Both the position numbers and the translations under genes were made by a program. This document shows, piece after piece, positions 1 through 9,341 of a stretch of DNA of 64,000 nt. The DNA is taken from contig NZ_JADQDK010000001.1 of assembly GCF_019263705.2 (NCBI RefSeq), forward strand, positions 2,356,001 to 2,420,000, written 5' to 3'. Origin of the DNA: Pseudonocardia abyssalis (GTDB taxonomy: Bacteria > Actinomycetota > Actinomycetes > Mycobacteriales > Pseudonocardiaceae). The notes beneath the pieces are model-generated. The model made no database searches and was not told the DNA's origin. It saw nothing but the letters and a program-made list of their open reading frames with translations. The first letter of the stretch is position 1, and the number at the start of each line of letters is the position of its first letter.

Positions 1-1465
1 ACGTGACGTCGGGGCCGCGCAGCACGATGTCCACCTCGCCGGTACTGCCCAGCGCCTGCTGGAGCTCGTCGACCTGCGCACCGGCGGGCAGACCGTCGAT
101 GAAGGAGTCGAAGTCGGCCTGCAGGGGCAGCGTCGGCAACGCCACCCATCCACAGAGCGCGACGAGCCCGGCCGCCACGAGGACCGCGCTCCGGGTGCGG
201 CGTGAGGAGGTCGCCCGCTGCGGCCCGAGGTCGGGCGATGGCGCCGGAGCGGGCTGCGGCGCGGTGACGGCCGCGGTGCGGATCAGCAGCGCGCCCACGC
301 CGCACGCCGCCAGTACGCCCAGCCCCAACACCAGGCCGAGGTCGCGCACGAACGGCAGCGGGGAGAGCAACAGGGACCAGAAGCTGCAGGCCGTCGCGAA
401 GGCGACGACGACCACCACGCGCCGTCCGGCGTGCTGCGCGAAGTAGGTCGGGTAGTAGCTCCCGATCCCCAGCAGCACCGGCAGGAAGGCGACCACGCCG
501 AGCGAGGTGGGACGACCGATCCATCCGAGCGTGGCGAGAACCGCGGCCGTCGCCAGCAGGGTGGTCACCACCGGCAGCAGCCGACGTCGACGACTGGTCC
601 ACGGGGTGAGGAAGAAGCACAGTGCGACCGCGGCGATCGCGAGACCACCGACGAGAGGCACCTCCTTGCGGACCTGCTCCCCCAGCGCCGCGACCACCGA
701 CGGGACGCCGGACACGGTCACCTCGTCGGCCTCGAGCCCAGCACTCGCGACGACGGTCCGCACCCGCTCGACGAGCCGCTCGGTCTCCGCCTGCCCGAGG
801 CCCTGGCGAGGACGTACGAGCACGGCGGCCGACCGGTCCGACGGCACGACGAACCGCCACTGCGGCCGCGGCTGCCCGGTCGGGTCATAGGTGGCAGCGG
901 CCACGAAGGAGTCGTTGCGGATCGTGGGCAGACCGGCAGGCAGGCCCTGGGCGAGCAGTGATCCGTAACGTGTGTCGAACTCGGCGCTCGCCCGATCCGC
1001 GGCCGCGAGTGCCTCGGACTCGGAGACCCCGCCACGGCGAGCCGTGGCCTCAGCCGTCTGCCGGATGCCCTGACGCCGCCCCGCCAACTCCGCCAACAGG
1101 TCCTGCGACCGGCCCGCCACCTGGTTCAGGATGGTGGCGGGCCCGTAGACGGCGGCGACGTCGGGGAGTCCGGCCAGCTGACCCTCGAGCTTCAGGAGCC
1201 CGAGGAGCCGTTCCCCCTCCAGCAGCCGGCGCGGCTCGGCCGACTCCAGCAGCACGACGACCGGGTCGGCCCCGAAGGACCTCGCGAACCCGTCGAACTG
1301 GTCGATCGCCGGATCCGAGGAGGGGACGAACGAGTCGACGCCGGTCGCGACCTCGAGGCGGACCAGGCCGCCGGCCAGGAAGGCCACGGCCACGAGGACC
1401 GCGGCCGCGCCGACCAGACGTCGACGGCCCGGCCGTACGGAGCGCCATCCGCTCGCCGCTGTCAT
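1..1465 (-). CDS. MMPL/RND-family transporter, C-terminus cut by window edge
   Basis: Reading from an ATG at 1465, the frame stays open to base 1, so about 488 residues are visible and the C-terminus lies outside. An N-terminal membrane helix is followed by a large extracytoplasmic loop (about residues 35-220), then a block of five or six hydrophobic segments including an LxxPW/TxLGxxxFLPVLLGIGS stretch, a further helix, and the start of a second loop (DSFIDGLPAG). This internal duplication of helix plus loop is the RND/MMPL plan. The start codon overlaps the stop of the last Mce gene (ATGA), so it is co-transcribed with the mce operon. It probably moves a lipid or hydrophobic compound, possibly with the Mce importer; the substrate cannot be told. 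HAE3-type exporters are the closest family I recognise. Confidence 0.85.
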   Translation of the reverse strand, partial: MTAASGWRSVRPGRRRLVGAAAVLVAVAFLAGGLVRLEVATGVDSFVPSSDPAIDQFDGFARSFGADPVVVLLESAEPRRLLEGERLLGLLKLEGQLAGLPDVAAVYGPATILNQVAGRSQDLLAELAGRRQGIRQTAEATARRGGVSESEALAAADRASAEFDTRYGSLLAQGLPAGLPTIRNDSFVAAATYDPTGQPRPQWRFVVPSDRSAAVLVRPRQGLGQAETERLVERVRTVVASAGLEADEVTVSGVPSVVAALGEQVRKEVPLVGGLAIAAVALCFFLTPWTSRRRRLLPVVTTLLATAAVLATLGWIGRPTSLGVVAFLPVLLGIGSYYPTYFAQHAGRRVVVVVAFATACSFWSLLLSPLPFVRDLGLVLGLGVLAACGVGALLIRTAAVTAPQPAPAPSPDLGPQRATSSRRTRSAVLVAAGLVALCGWVALPTLPLQADFDSFIDGLPAGAQVDELQQALGSTGEVDIVLRGPDVT

Positions 1466-2772
1466 CGTGGCGGGTCCTGCTGGACGCGCGTGTACTGACC
1501 GTCGAACGGACCGGGCCTGTCCGCGCTGCCGGGCGCGGGGTAGGCGTTGGACCTGTCCAGGAGGGGGATCTGGTTCGTGCTCACCGGCTGCCCGCGGTAG
1601 GACGCCTCGTTGAACACCATGAAGATGCGCAGCGTCTTCCCGTTCGCGTCACCCCGGTTCAGCGCCTGCGCGAAGTTCGAGAAGAACGCGGAGACGTCTC
1701 GCCCGTAGGGCTCCATGTAGGACAACATCGGGTTGACGTCGGACAGCGCGACATCGGTCGCACCGATGAACCCGCTCGTCCCCTCCGCGAACTGCGGGGT
1801 CCGATCGAGCGTCGCCGGGGCCTCGTCCAGCACCTGCTGCAGCGACGGAAGCATCCCGCGGAGATCGGCAGAGGTCTCCGGGAGCTGCCGGAGGGCATCG
1901 GACAGGTCCGGAGCGGCCTCCCGGAGGTCGGCCGCAACCGGTCCGAGGTTCGTCGACAACGACGTGAGGTCGTCCGAGGCGTCGTGGGTGACGTCCAGCA
2001 GCCCGGGCAGCGTGCGCATCGTCGTCGCGATGTGCTCGCCGTTCTCCGCGGTCGCCGAGAACAGCAGCTCCGAGTCGGTCACGAGTTGGGCGATCTGCCC
2101 CTCCCTGGCATCGAGTGCCGCGAGCACCGTCGCGGTCTGGCGTGACAGCTGCTCGAGGTCCTCGGACTGGTCGGCCAGTGCGTTCAGCGCGACACCGCCC
2201 TCGCGGCCCACGTCGCCCAGTCCCCGCACCGCGGCGGAGATGTCTCGCGAGCTCCCGGAAGTGGCCTCGTCCGCCGAGCGCAGCAGCCCGCCGAGAGAGT
2301 CCCGGGTGGGCGCATCCAGGCTGCGCAGCACGTCGTCGAGTTCGACCGCCGGCACCGCGACGTCGGCCGGGAGTCGGGCACCGTCGGGGATCTCGGGTCC
2401 GGAACCGTCGACGATGTCCAGGTAGGTCTCCTGGATGAGGGTCTTGTTGCGGGCCTCGATCCGGAGACCCTCGTGCAGCGGGAAGTTCGAGCGGAGCTCG
2501 AGCTCGACCCGGGCCACCCCGTCCACCGCCTCCAGACCGGCGATCTGTCCGACCGGGACGCCGGCCAGCCGCACCTCGGAGTCGTAGACGAGGTTGGACA
2601 CCTCGGGGAAGTCCACGCTGACCCGGTAACCGGTCGCGGTGATCAACGGGATCCGACCCCCGGAGTTGACCCAGAGGTAGCCGAACAGGGCGGTGCACAC
2701 CGCGGTGAACGCCACGAGGACCATCAGCCGTGGATGCAGGAGAGTAGGCAGCATTGTGCGCATCGGGGTCAC
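1462..2772 (-). CDS. MCE family protein (sixth in operon, MceF position)
   Basis: A 436-residue protein with one N-terminal signal-anchor helix (about residues 16-34), an MlaD/MCE domain (about 40-115, including the GVPVGQIAGLEAV segment), a long helical middle with repeated Leu/Asp-rich heptads, and the SNFAQALNRGDANG tail typical of actinobacterial Mce proteins. Mce proteins form a hexameric channel that carries lipids or sterols across the cell envelope to the YrbE permeases. The GTG start at 2772 directly abuts the previous stop; an ATG at 2763 is an alternative. The Cys in the anchor (AVC) does not fit a lipobox. Position in the operon corresponds to MceF. Confidence 0.93.
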   Translation of the reverse strand: MTPMRTMLPTLLHPRLMVLVAFTAVCTALFGYLWVNSGGRIPLITATGYRVSVDFPEVSNLVYDSEVRLAGVPVGQIAGLEAVDGVARVELELRSNFPLHEGLRIEARNKTLIQETYLDIVDGSGPEIPDGARLPADVAVPAVELDDVLRSLDAPTRDSLGGLLRSADEATSGSSRDISAAVRGLGDVGREGGVALNALADQSEDLEQLSRQTATVLAALDAREGQIAQLVTDSELLFSATAENGEHIATTMRTLPGLLDVTHDASDDLTSLSTNLGPVAADLREAAPDLSDALRQLPETSADLRGMLPSLQQVLDEAPATLDRTPQFAEGTSGFIGATDVALSDVNPMLSYMEPYGRDVSAFFSNFAQALNRGDANGKTLRIFMVFNEASYRGQPVSTNQIPLLDRSNAYPAPGSADRPGPFDGQYTRVQQDPPR

Positions 2773-4089
2773 CTAGTTGTCCGGCAGCGGGTTGGGAAGC
2801 GTGAGCGGTGGCGCACCGGCGCCACCCGGCGGCTCGAAGAGCTCCGGCCGGTTCTCCAGCAGACCGGTCAGCCCGGTCAGCGATTCGGGGCTGTACTGCT
2901 GCATGCCGCGGAGGATGCCGCCGTTGCTGTCCCGGAGGCTGTAGGCCGACGTGGTGTTGAACACGAAGGCCTGCAGGTCGACGAGGTACGGCAGCGAGTA
3001 CGCGGTGAGGTACTCGAGCCGTTCGGTGCTCGCCTTCAGGTCGGGCAGTGCGGCGTTCAGGTCGCCCACGATCGGTCGCAGGTCGTCGACGACCGGTCGG
3101 GCGTTCTCGAGGACGGGACGCGCCGTGTCCACGATCTCACCGGCGCGGTCGACGACGCCGGTGACCCGCGAGAGCGAGTCCGGCAGGGAGTCGCTGGCCT
3201 CCCGAAGGTTGTCGAGGGTGGGGTCGAGCTGTTCGCTGAGCTCCAGGACGCCGCCCGTCGCCGCGCGCAGCTGGTCGGAGAGTCCGGGGAGCTCGGTCAG
3301 GACCGCGTCGATGTCGCCGCTGCGTTCCCCTGTCACGCGCAGCGTCGCCTGCATCGACGCGGCGAGACGCGCCAGCCGCTCGTCGTTCTCGCCGGCCGCC
3401 TCGGCGATCTGGGCCAGCGCCGTCATGAGGCGTTCGAGCGCGTCGCGGCGGGTCTGCAGCGCCACGTTCACCGGCTCCATGCGCTGGACCAGGCCGTCGG
3501 CCGCCTGGAGACCGGCGGGCAGCGCCTGCGGCGCGTTCGCCAGCGCGGCGTCGGACTCGGCCAACAGTGTCGTCAGCGCAGACTGCACGTTGGCGTCCAG
3601 GTGTCCGAACACCTCGTCCACCTGCACCGGACGGACGCTGGCACTGGCCGGTAGCACATCGCCCTCGGCCAGTTCGCGGGCCGGCGGCCCGCCCGGCGAC
3701 AGCTCGATGTACATCTCGTTCAACGGGCTCTTCGGCCGGAGGACGAGGCGCGCGTTCTCGTACACGCGGTACTCCGGGTCCAGCGTGAGGTTCAGGGCCG
3801 CGTCACCGTTGTCGGTGACCGATGCGCTGCGGATCTCCCCTACCTTCACGCCGGCGATGCGCACCTCCTGCCCGTTGCCCGGGCTGATCGCGGGAGCCTG
3901 GTCGAAGGTGGCGGTGAACTCGAAATGCTGCTCCCACGGCCAGCTGGCCCGGGCCTGGCTGAAGATGTAGCCGCCGACGACGGCCGAGAGCAGGAGCAGG
4001 CCGGCCACGACCACGACGTTGCGCAGCAGGCCGGGCTCGTTGCGCGCGTGGTCCAGGGCCCTGGTGAACATGTTCGCCTTCGTCTTCAT
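2773..4089 (-). CDS. MCE family protein (fifth in operon, MceE position)
   Basis: A 438-residue protein with an N-terminal membrane anchor (about residues 22-45), an MCE domain (about 55-130, with GVKVGEIRSASV and LNEMYIELSPGG), a long coiled helical region and a C-terminus rich in Pro and Leu. In mycobacterial mce operons the fifth protein is usually a lipoprotein (LprK type), but here there is no Cys in the anchor and therefore no lipobox. It overlaps its upstream neighbour by ATGA at 4086-4089. It probably forms one subunit of the envelope-spanning Mce tube. Confidence 0.93.
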   Translation of the reverse strand: MKTKANMFTRALDHARNEPGLLRNVVVVAGLLLLSAVVGGYIFSQARASWPWEQHFEFTATFDQAPAISPGNGQEVRIAGVKVGEIRSASVTDNGDAALNLTLDPEYRVYENARLVLRPKSPLNEMYIELSPGGPPARELAEGDVLPASASVRPVQVDEVFGHLDANVQSALTTLLAESDAALANAPQALPAGLQAADGLVQRMEPVNVALQTRRDALERLMTALAQIAEAAGENDERLARLAASMQATLRVTGERSGDIDAVLTELPGLSDQLRAATGGVLELSEQLDPTLDNLREASDSLPDSLSRVTGVVDRAGEIVDTARPVLENARPVVDDLRPIVGDLNAALPDLKASTERLEYLTAYSLPYLVDLQAFVFNTTSAYSLRDSNGGILRGMQQYSPESLTGLTGLLENRPELFEPPGGAGAPPLTLPNPLPDN

Positions 4090-5438
4090 CGACCTGCCCC
4101 TTCCGCGTCCGGGTTCTGGAAGCCGGCCAGGTTGGCGAAGAGCTGCTCCAGGCTGACCGGTGTGCCGGAGACGGTCGCCGCGCCGAACCCGGGCTGGAAA
4201 CCGACCGTTGCGCCGTTGGCGTCGGTCGCCTTGGAGGCCCGATCGATGCTGGAGACCATGAAACCGAGCTCCTCGTAGAGCGGTTTGCCGTCACCACCCG
4301 ACCCCTCGTAGGGGCCGGTGCCCTCGTAGGGCGAGAGCACGGTGTCGACGATCGGACCGTTGACCCGCTCCAGGACCGGGCCGCGGACGTCGTCGAGCAC
4401 GTCCGTGCCGCGCTCGCTGGCGGGGACCAGGTCCTCCACGAGGGGGCGCGTGTCGGCGAGGACCTCACGCAGGTCACGCACGACCGGGAGCGCCGCGACC
4501 AGAACCGGATCCGCGTGCTCGATCAGCGTGCCGAGCTCGCCCACCACGCCGCGGGCGGGGTCGGCGGTCTCCCGCAGCTTCGCGAGGGTCGTGTCCAGCC
4601 GGCGCAGACCGGCGTCGGTCGTCTGCAGCGTCGCGGGGAGATCGGCCAACAGCTCCGACACGTCCTGGCTGCGGGTCCCGAGCACCCGACTGGTCGTCGC
4701 CAGGTCACCGACGATGGCGTCGAGCTGCCCTTCGTTGCGGCTCAAGGTGACGGCGGCGGACTCGATCCCGCTCACCACCCGGGTCAGGTCGCCCGTGTTC
4801 GAACCCTGGGCGGCCCGCAGCACGTCCGCGCCCGGTCCGAGCGCGCCGGGTGCGTTCTGGACGAGACCCTCCAGGGCCTCGCGCCCACCATCACGCAGCG
4901 CCTGGTCCAGACGGTCGGTCGACGACCGCACCCCGGCCCGGGCGTCGGGCTGCAGCGTGGCGGAGATCCGGTCGAGCTCGACCGGGACAGAGGTGCGTTC
5001 GACCGGGATCTCCCCGGTGAACGGGTCACCGTGCAGCCCGCCCGGGACGACCTCCAGGTAGTAGTTGCCGCCCAGGATGATCGTCGGTCGGATGGCGGCG
5101 CTCGGAGCGGAGCCGACCTTGTCCGCCATCCCCGGCTCGAGCTTCACCTCGACGAGGGCCGAGCCGTCCGGCAGGCGTTCGATGTCGGAGACCCGACCCA
5201 CCTTCACCCCGCCGACCTTCACGGGCGTGACGTACGTCCGGAGCCGGTAGTCCTGGGCGAAGTGGATGGTCATCGTGTCGCCGGGCGTGAGCTCGACGGT
5301 CAGCATGTCCTTCTGGAACATCACGTAGCCGACACCCAACGTCAGCACGAGGGCCAGTACGCCGATGCCGAAGGTCGAGGACGCCCAACGACGCGCCGGG
5401 CTTCGGCCTTCAGCGCCGGGGCGCAGTGTGGGAGTCAT
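4086..5438 (-). CDS. MCE family protein (fourth in operon, MceD position)
   Basis: A 450-residue Mce subunit. After a basic Arg-rich start there is a membrane anchor (about residues 24-42), then an MCE domain (about 50-125) containing VKVGGVKVGRVSDIE and the ILGGNYYLEVVPGG strand, then long alpha-helical repeats. The C-terminal part holds a short near-repeat (SPYEGTGPYEGSGG) and ends with the FANLAGFQNP tail. Start and stop codons overlap both neighbours (one base at 5438, four bases at 4086-4089), showing tight translational coupling across the operon. Confidence 0.93.
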   Translation of the reverse strand: MTPTLRPGAEGRSPARRWASSTFGIGVLALVLTLGVGYVMFQKDMLTVELTPGDTMTIHFAQDYRLRTYVTPVKVGGVKVGRVSDIERLPDGSALVEVKLEPGMADKVGSAPSAAIRPTIILGGNYYLEVVPGGLHGDPFTGEIPVERTSVPVELDRISATLQPDARAGVRSSTDRLDQALRDGGREALEGLVQNAPGALGPGADVLRAAQGSNTGDLTRVVSGIESAAVTLSRNEGQLDAIVGDLATTSRVLGTRSQDVSELLADLPATLQTTDAGLRRLDTTLAKLRETADPARGVVGELGTLIEHADPVLVAALPVVRDLREVLADTRPLVEDLVPASERGTDVLDDVRGPVLERVNGPIVDTVLSPYEGTGPYEGSGGDGKPLYEELGFMVSSIDRASKATDANGATVGFQPGFGAATVSGTPVSLEQLFANLAGFQNPDAEGAGR

Positions 5439-6733
5439 CAGTTGTCTCCGTTCGACGGCACGGGCAACGAACCGGTGCTGTCCTCGCCGGCCTCGCCTGG
5501 AGCCGGGTAGGGGTTGCGGGCCACGAACGGGTCCTCGATTCCCGCCTGTCCCGTCACCGACTCCGTGTGCGGGATCAGGGTCACCCGCAGGTGGCGGCTG
5601 TCGGGGTCGCCCGGGCCGTCGTCGCCCCGGCTCAGCGCGTCCGCCCAGTTGGTGAAGAAGAGGCCGATGTCCGGCGCGTAGGGAGCGAGCGTGGTCAGGA
5701 AGGGGTTCGCACTGGCGAGGGCCTCGGCCGCTCGGGGCGCGAAGGGGCGCGCGTCGACCATCGTCGTGGTCAGCGCCTCGACAGCCGGCACGGCCTGCTC
5801 GGCCACGTCGGGCAGCCGGTCGAGCGGCGGAACGCTCTCCACCAGCACCCCGCGCAGATCCGGCGTGCTCGCCCCGAGACCTTCGGCACCCGGACGCAGA
5901 TCGGCCATCGCCACATCCAGATCGGACAGCGGAGGCTGGAGTGCCACCATCGCCTCGCGGGCCTCGCGCAGTGTCGCCGGCGCGCGGTCGAGCGCCTGGG
6001 CCAACGGCTCGCCGCCGTCCGCGTCGATCGCGGACAGGGTGGTCGCCAGCTGACCGGTGAGGGACGCGAGCTGGTCCTGGCGGCCCTCGAAACGGGCGGA
6101 CAGCCGGTCGGCGGCCGCCAACATCGCGGTGAGGTCACGACCCTCGTCCTCGGCCAGTGCGCGTGACACCGTGCCGAGATCCGGGAGCAGGTCCGGTGCG
6201 GTGGTGAGGATGTCCTGCAGGTCGCCACCGTGCCCGGCCAGGCCGCCGCCGGTCTCGCGCAGCGTGGACGCCATGGCCGCTCGCGTCGGCTCGTCGAACA
6301 GGGAGAAGAGCGAGTCGAGGTTCTCCGACGACACGGTCTGCGACACCGGGATCGCGTCGGACCCGAGCTCGCCCGCGTCCGGGGTGCCGGGGTCGACGTT
6401 CACGATGCGCTGGCCGAGGGCGGAGCGACTGTCCACCGACGCCGTGGCGTTGCGGTAGATGTCCCGGTCACCGTCGAAACCGAGGGTGACCGCGGAGCGC
6501 CCGTCGACGAGCTGCACATCGTCGACCCGCCCGGCGCGGGCACGCGCGATTCGCACGTCGTCGCCGGGCCGAAGGCCCCCGGTGTCCTCGAACATCGCGG
6601 TCACGAGGGTGCGGTCCGCTCCGGGAAGCCCCTTGTGCGCGTTGATGCCGCTGTAGAGGGATACGGCGAAGAACGCGAGGACGACGACTCCGACGAGCAG
6701 CGCGCGGGTGTCCCCACTTCTCGGTCCGGCCAT
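5438..6733 (-). CDS. MCE family protein (third in operon, MceC position)
   Basis: A 431-residue Mce subunit with an N-terminal anchor (about residues 11-28), an MCE domain (about 36-110, with LRPGDDVRIARARAGRVDDV and ALGQRIVNVDPG), a long helical middle and the FFTNWADALSRGDDG tail. The motif around residue 60 reads RIARARAGRV where most relatives have a Gly-rich GVxVG turn, a small deviation. The start overlaps the preceding stop by one base at 6733. Its role is as one of six subunits of the Mce lipid-transport channel. Confidence 0.92.
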   Translation of the reverse strand: MAGPRSGDTRALLVGVVVLAFFAVSLYSGINAHKGLPGADRTLVTAMFEDTGGLRPGDDVRIARARAGRVDDVQLVDGRSAVTLGFDGDRDIYRNATASVDSRSALGQRIVNVDPGTPDAGELGSDAIPVSQTVSSENLDSLFSLFDEPTRAAMASTLRETGGGLAGHGGDLQDILTTAPDLLPDLGTVSRALAEDEGRDLTAMLAAADRLSARFEGRQDQLASLTGQLATTLSAIDADGGEPLAQALDRAPATLREAREAMVALQPPLSDLDVAMADLRPGAEGLGASTPDLRGVLVESVPPLDRLPDVAEQAVPAVEALTTTMVDARPFAPRAAEALASANPFLTTLAPYAPDIGLFFTNWADALSRGDDGPGDPDSRHLRVTLIPHTESVTGQAGIEDPFVARNPYPAPGEAGEDSTGSLPVPSNGDN

Positions 6734-8103
6734 CAGTTGTCTCCCAAGAGGTAGGAGAGGGCGTCGCCCTCCTGCTCGGGGTCGAGCCCCGTGACACCAC
6801 CGTCGGCGCCGCTGCCGGGCTGGAGGATGCCGCCCATCGGCGCGCCCTCCGGGGTGATGCCGGGCAACGGCAGGCCGGCGGCGCCGTCCTCGTCCGGGTT
6901 GCCGTCGATCAATGGCGCCGCAGGCGGCAGCGCACGCGTGATCTGGTCGGTGTTGACCGTGACGAGCGCGCGGAAGTAGTGCGACAGACCGTCATGGCCG
7001 TTCGTCGTCAGGGCCCACCCCTCGATGAAGCTCCAGAAGCTGGGTAGCGCATCGGCGAACTCGTTGACGACCGGTGCCAGAGCGCCGGCCGTACCGCGCA
7101 GATCGGGACCGGCCGGCCGAAGGGCGGCCGTCACCGGTCGGGCCGCGGCGAGCAGCTCCGCCGCCCGCTCCAGCACCGGATCGGCGCTCGCCAGCGCCGG
7201 GTCGGCGGAATCGGCGAACCTCTGCAGTTCCGCCGAGATCTCGCTGAGGTCGTCGGTCACCGGTCGCATCGCCCTGAGCGACGGGGTCGTGGATCGCGTG
7301 ACGCCGGCGAGGTCCTCGAGGGCCGCGCGGGCCGCGGCGAGGGTCGACGGCATCTCGATGAGCGTCGCCTCGAGTGCCTCCTGCCGGTCGGCCGTCGTGG
7401 CCAGCAGCATGTCGGCGGAGGTGACCAGCTGGTCCAGGCGCTGGCCGTCCTCGGTGGCGAGCGCCCCCGCCACCGGCTCGGCGTTCTCGATGAGCCGGGT
7501 CAACAACTCGGTCTGGCCTTCGAGGACGGACACCAGCTCCTCGGTGTCGCCCAGGGCCGGGGCCAGCGCGACGATCGCCGCGTCGGCGTTCGCGCCGTTG
7601 CCCTGCATCCCCTCGCCCAGGGTCGACACCGTGGCGCCGAGTGCGCCCGCCGTGGGGTCGTCGAGGGCGTTGAGGATCTGGTCGAGATCCGGGGGCTGCT
7701 CGGTCTGCGATGACGGGAGCGCCTCCCCCGGGGCCAGGACGGGCGTGTCCGGAGACCCGCGGTCCAGGTCGAGGTAGCGCTCACCGAGGAGGCTGACCGG
7801 GCGGATCGTCAGCCGCGCGTCCCGATGCACCGGAAGGGCGGAGGGCTCGATGGTCATCGTCACCCGGGACTCGGTGCCGACGACCTCCATCGTGTCGATC
7901 CTTCCGACGGGCACGCCACCGACCTGCACGTCGTTGCCCTCCAGCAGAGGGCTGGCGTCGGCGAACATCGCGACGAGCTGGTTGTCGGCGGCGGCGTACT
8001 GCACAGGGACGGTCGCGGCCGTCGCGGCCGCGGCGGCGGCGAGGGTGAGGACCACGACGCGGAGCCGCACCATGAGCCAGGTCCGGGTTGCGGAGGTGAT
8101 CAT
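6733..8103 (-). CDS. MCE family protein (second in operon, MceB position)
   Basis: A 456-residue Mce subunit. I chose the ATG at 8103 rather than the longer in-frame start at 8133, because it gives the same ATGA overlap seen elsewhere in this operon and leaves a short basic N-terminus before an Ala-rich anchor (about residues 10-30). The MCE domain spans about 35-110 (NDVQVGGVPVGRIDTMEVV, LLGERYLDLDRG). A helical repeat region follows, then a Pro/Gly-rich C-terminal extension. There is no lipobox. Confidence 0.92.
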   Translation of the reverse strand: MITSATRTWLMVRLRVVVLTLAAAAAATAATVPVQYAAADNQLVAMFADASPLLEGNDVQVGGVPVGRIDTMEVVGTESRVTMTIEPSALPVHRDARLTIRPVSLLGERYLDLDRGSPDTPVLAPGEALPSSQTEQPPDLDQILNALDDPTAGALGATVSTLGEGMQGNGANADAAIVALAPALGDTEELVSVLEGQTELLTRLIENAEPVAGALATEDGQRLDQLVTSADMLLATTADRQEALEATLIEMPSTLAAARAALEDLAGVTRSTTPSLRAMRPVTDDLSEISAELQRFADSADPALASADPVLERAAELLAAARPVTAALRPAGPDLRGTAGALAPVVNEFADALPSFWSFIEGWALTTNGHDGLSHYFRALVTVNTDQITRALPPAAPLIDGNPDEDGAAGLPLPGITPEGAPMGGILQPGSGADGGVTGLDPEQEGDALSYLLGDN

Positions 8104-9338
8104 CGTGCGCCACTTCCGTACGCGTCGGTCCACGGCTGGCCCTCGAGGGCACCGGGCGGCGAGTAGGGGTCCTTGACCACCCCTGGAGGAGCCACGCCCG
8201 GGTTGGCGTTGAGTGAGGTGGGCCCCGCCATGATCAGGGAGCGCATGTAGTGCCCGTTCGTGTCGTAGTTGGCCGTCGCCGACGCCCAGTTCGACATCCA
8301 GCCGAGCGCCTCGGGGGTGTAGGGACGTAGGAAGGTGAGCGCCGGCGTCAGATCGGTGAGGGCCGAGTCCAGACCGGGGAGTACAGCGTCGGCACTGTCG
8401 AGGAGTGCCGGGGTGCGCTGCAGCAGCGTCGACAGCGAGTCCATGGTCGGGCGCAGCTCGGCGACCGCGGGCCGGAGCTCCTGGAGCACCGGAGTGAGGT
8501 TGCGGGCGAACTGCGGTAGCTGCGACGTGACCGGCCGCAGGTCCTCCAGCAGCGGGTTGGTCAGCTCCACGGTCTCCGGGACCGTCGCGAGGGTTCGCTC
8601 AGCGGTGCCGAGCGTGCCGGGCAGCTGCTGCAGCGCGGAGTCCAGCTGCTGTCGCTGTCGCGCGGTGGCGTTCGCCGCCGTCGACAACTCGGTGACGATC
8701 GTCCGGACGTCTGCATCGCGCTCGATCAGGATGTCGAGGACGTTGCCGGTGTGACCCACCAGCTGCGTGATCGCCTCGCCGTCCGTCCCCAGGGCGCGTA
8801 GTACCTCGCCGAGTTCCTCGAGAGCCGGGCCGGCGGTCCCGATCGTGGAGTTGACGGCCTCCTCGTTCCCGGCGACGGTCGTCTCCAGCTCGCGGACCAG
8901 CGATGCGAAGTCGGCCCGGGTGTCGGGGTCGAGCGTCGACAGGACGCGGTCGACCTCGATCGGCTCGTCCATCGCACCCTCGACCGTCCCGCCGTCGGCG
9001 ATGGCGGGAGCGTCTGCCGGCCCGTCCTCGACTGCGAGGTAGCGCTCGCCCAGCACCGCCCGCCATTCGACGGTCACCGCAGCTCCCTCGTGGAGCGGCG
9101 CGAACTCCGGGTTCAGCACGAGATCGAGGATCGCCCTGCCGTCCTCTGCGCGGATGCGGTCGACGGACCCGGCCTCGAACCCCTTGACGAGGACGACGCC
9201 ACCCTCGATCAGGTTGGGCGCGGTGGGCAGCGCAACGCTGACGCGGTAGGGACCTGCGTCCATGAAGGACCACGCGCCGGCGGTCAGAGCCCCTACCAGG
9301 AGCACCGGGATGAGCCAGACACTCAGAATTCGCTGCAC
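8100..9338 (-). CDS. MCE family protein (first in operon, MceA position)
   Basis: A 412-residue Mce subunit starting three bases after the ATPase stop. It has an N-terminal anchor (about residues 4-24), an MCE domain (about 30-105, with VVLVKGFEAGSVDRI and VLGERYLAVEDG), a long helical region, and the ALGWMSNWASATANYDTNGHY tail that marks actinobacterial Mce proteins. It is the first of six consecutive Mce genes and so occupies the MceA position. It should sit in the envelope and pass lipid substrate to the YrbE permeases. Confidence 0.93.
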   Translation of the reverse strand: MQRILSVWLIPVLLVGALTAGAWSFMDAGPYRVSVALPTAPNLIEGGVVLVKGFEAGSVDRIRAEDGRAILDLVLNPEFAPLHEGAAVTVEWRAVLGERYLAVEDGPADAPAIADGGTVEGAMDEPIEVDRVLSTLDPDTRADFASLVRELETTVAGNEEAVNSTIGTAGPALEELGEVLRALGTDGEAITQLVGHTGNVLDILIERDADVRTIVTELSTAANATARQRQQLDSALQQLPGTLGTAERTLATVPETVELTNPLLEDLRPVTSQLPQFARNLTPVLQELRPAVAELRPTMDSLSTLLQRTPALLDSADAVLPGLDSALTDLTPALTFLRPYTPEALGWMSNWASATANYDTNGHYMRSLIMAGPTSLNANPGVAPPGVVKDPYSPPGALEGQPWTDAYGSGAR

Positions 9339-9341
9339 TGG

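Noticed and set aside
1462..2772. A lipobox in the last Mce protein (AVC in the anchor helix)
   Set aside because: The residue before Cys is Val and the -3 position is Thr, and the Cys is deep in the hydrophobic stretch, so it does not fit a signal peptidase II site.
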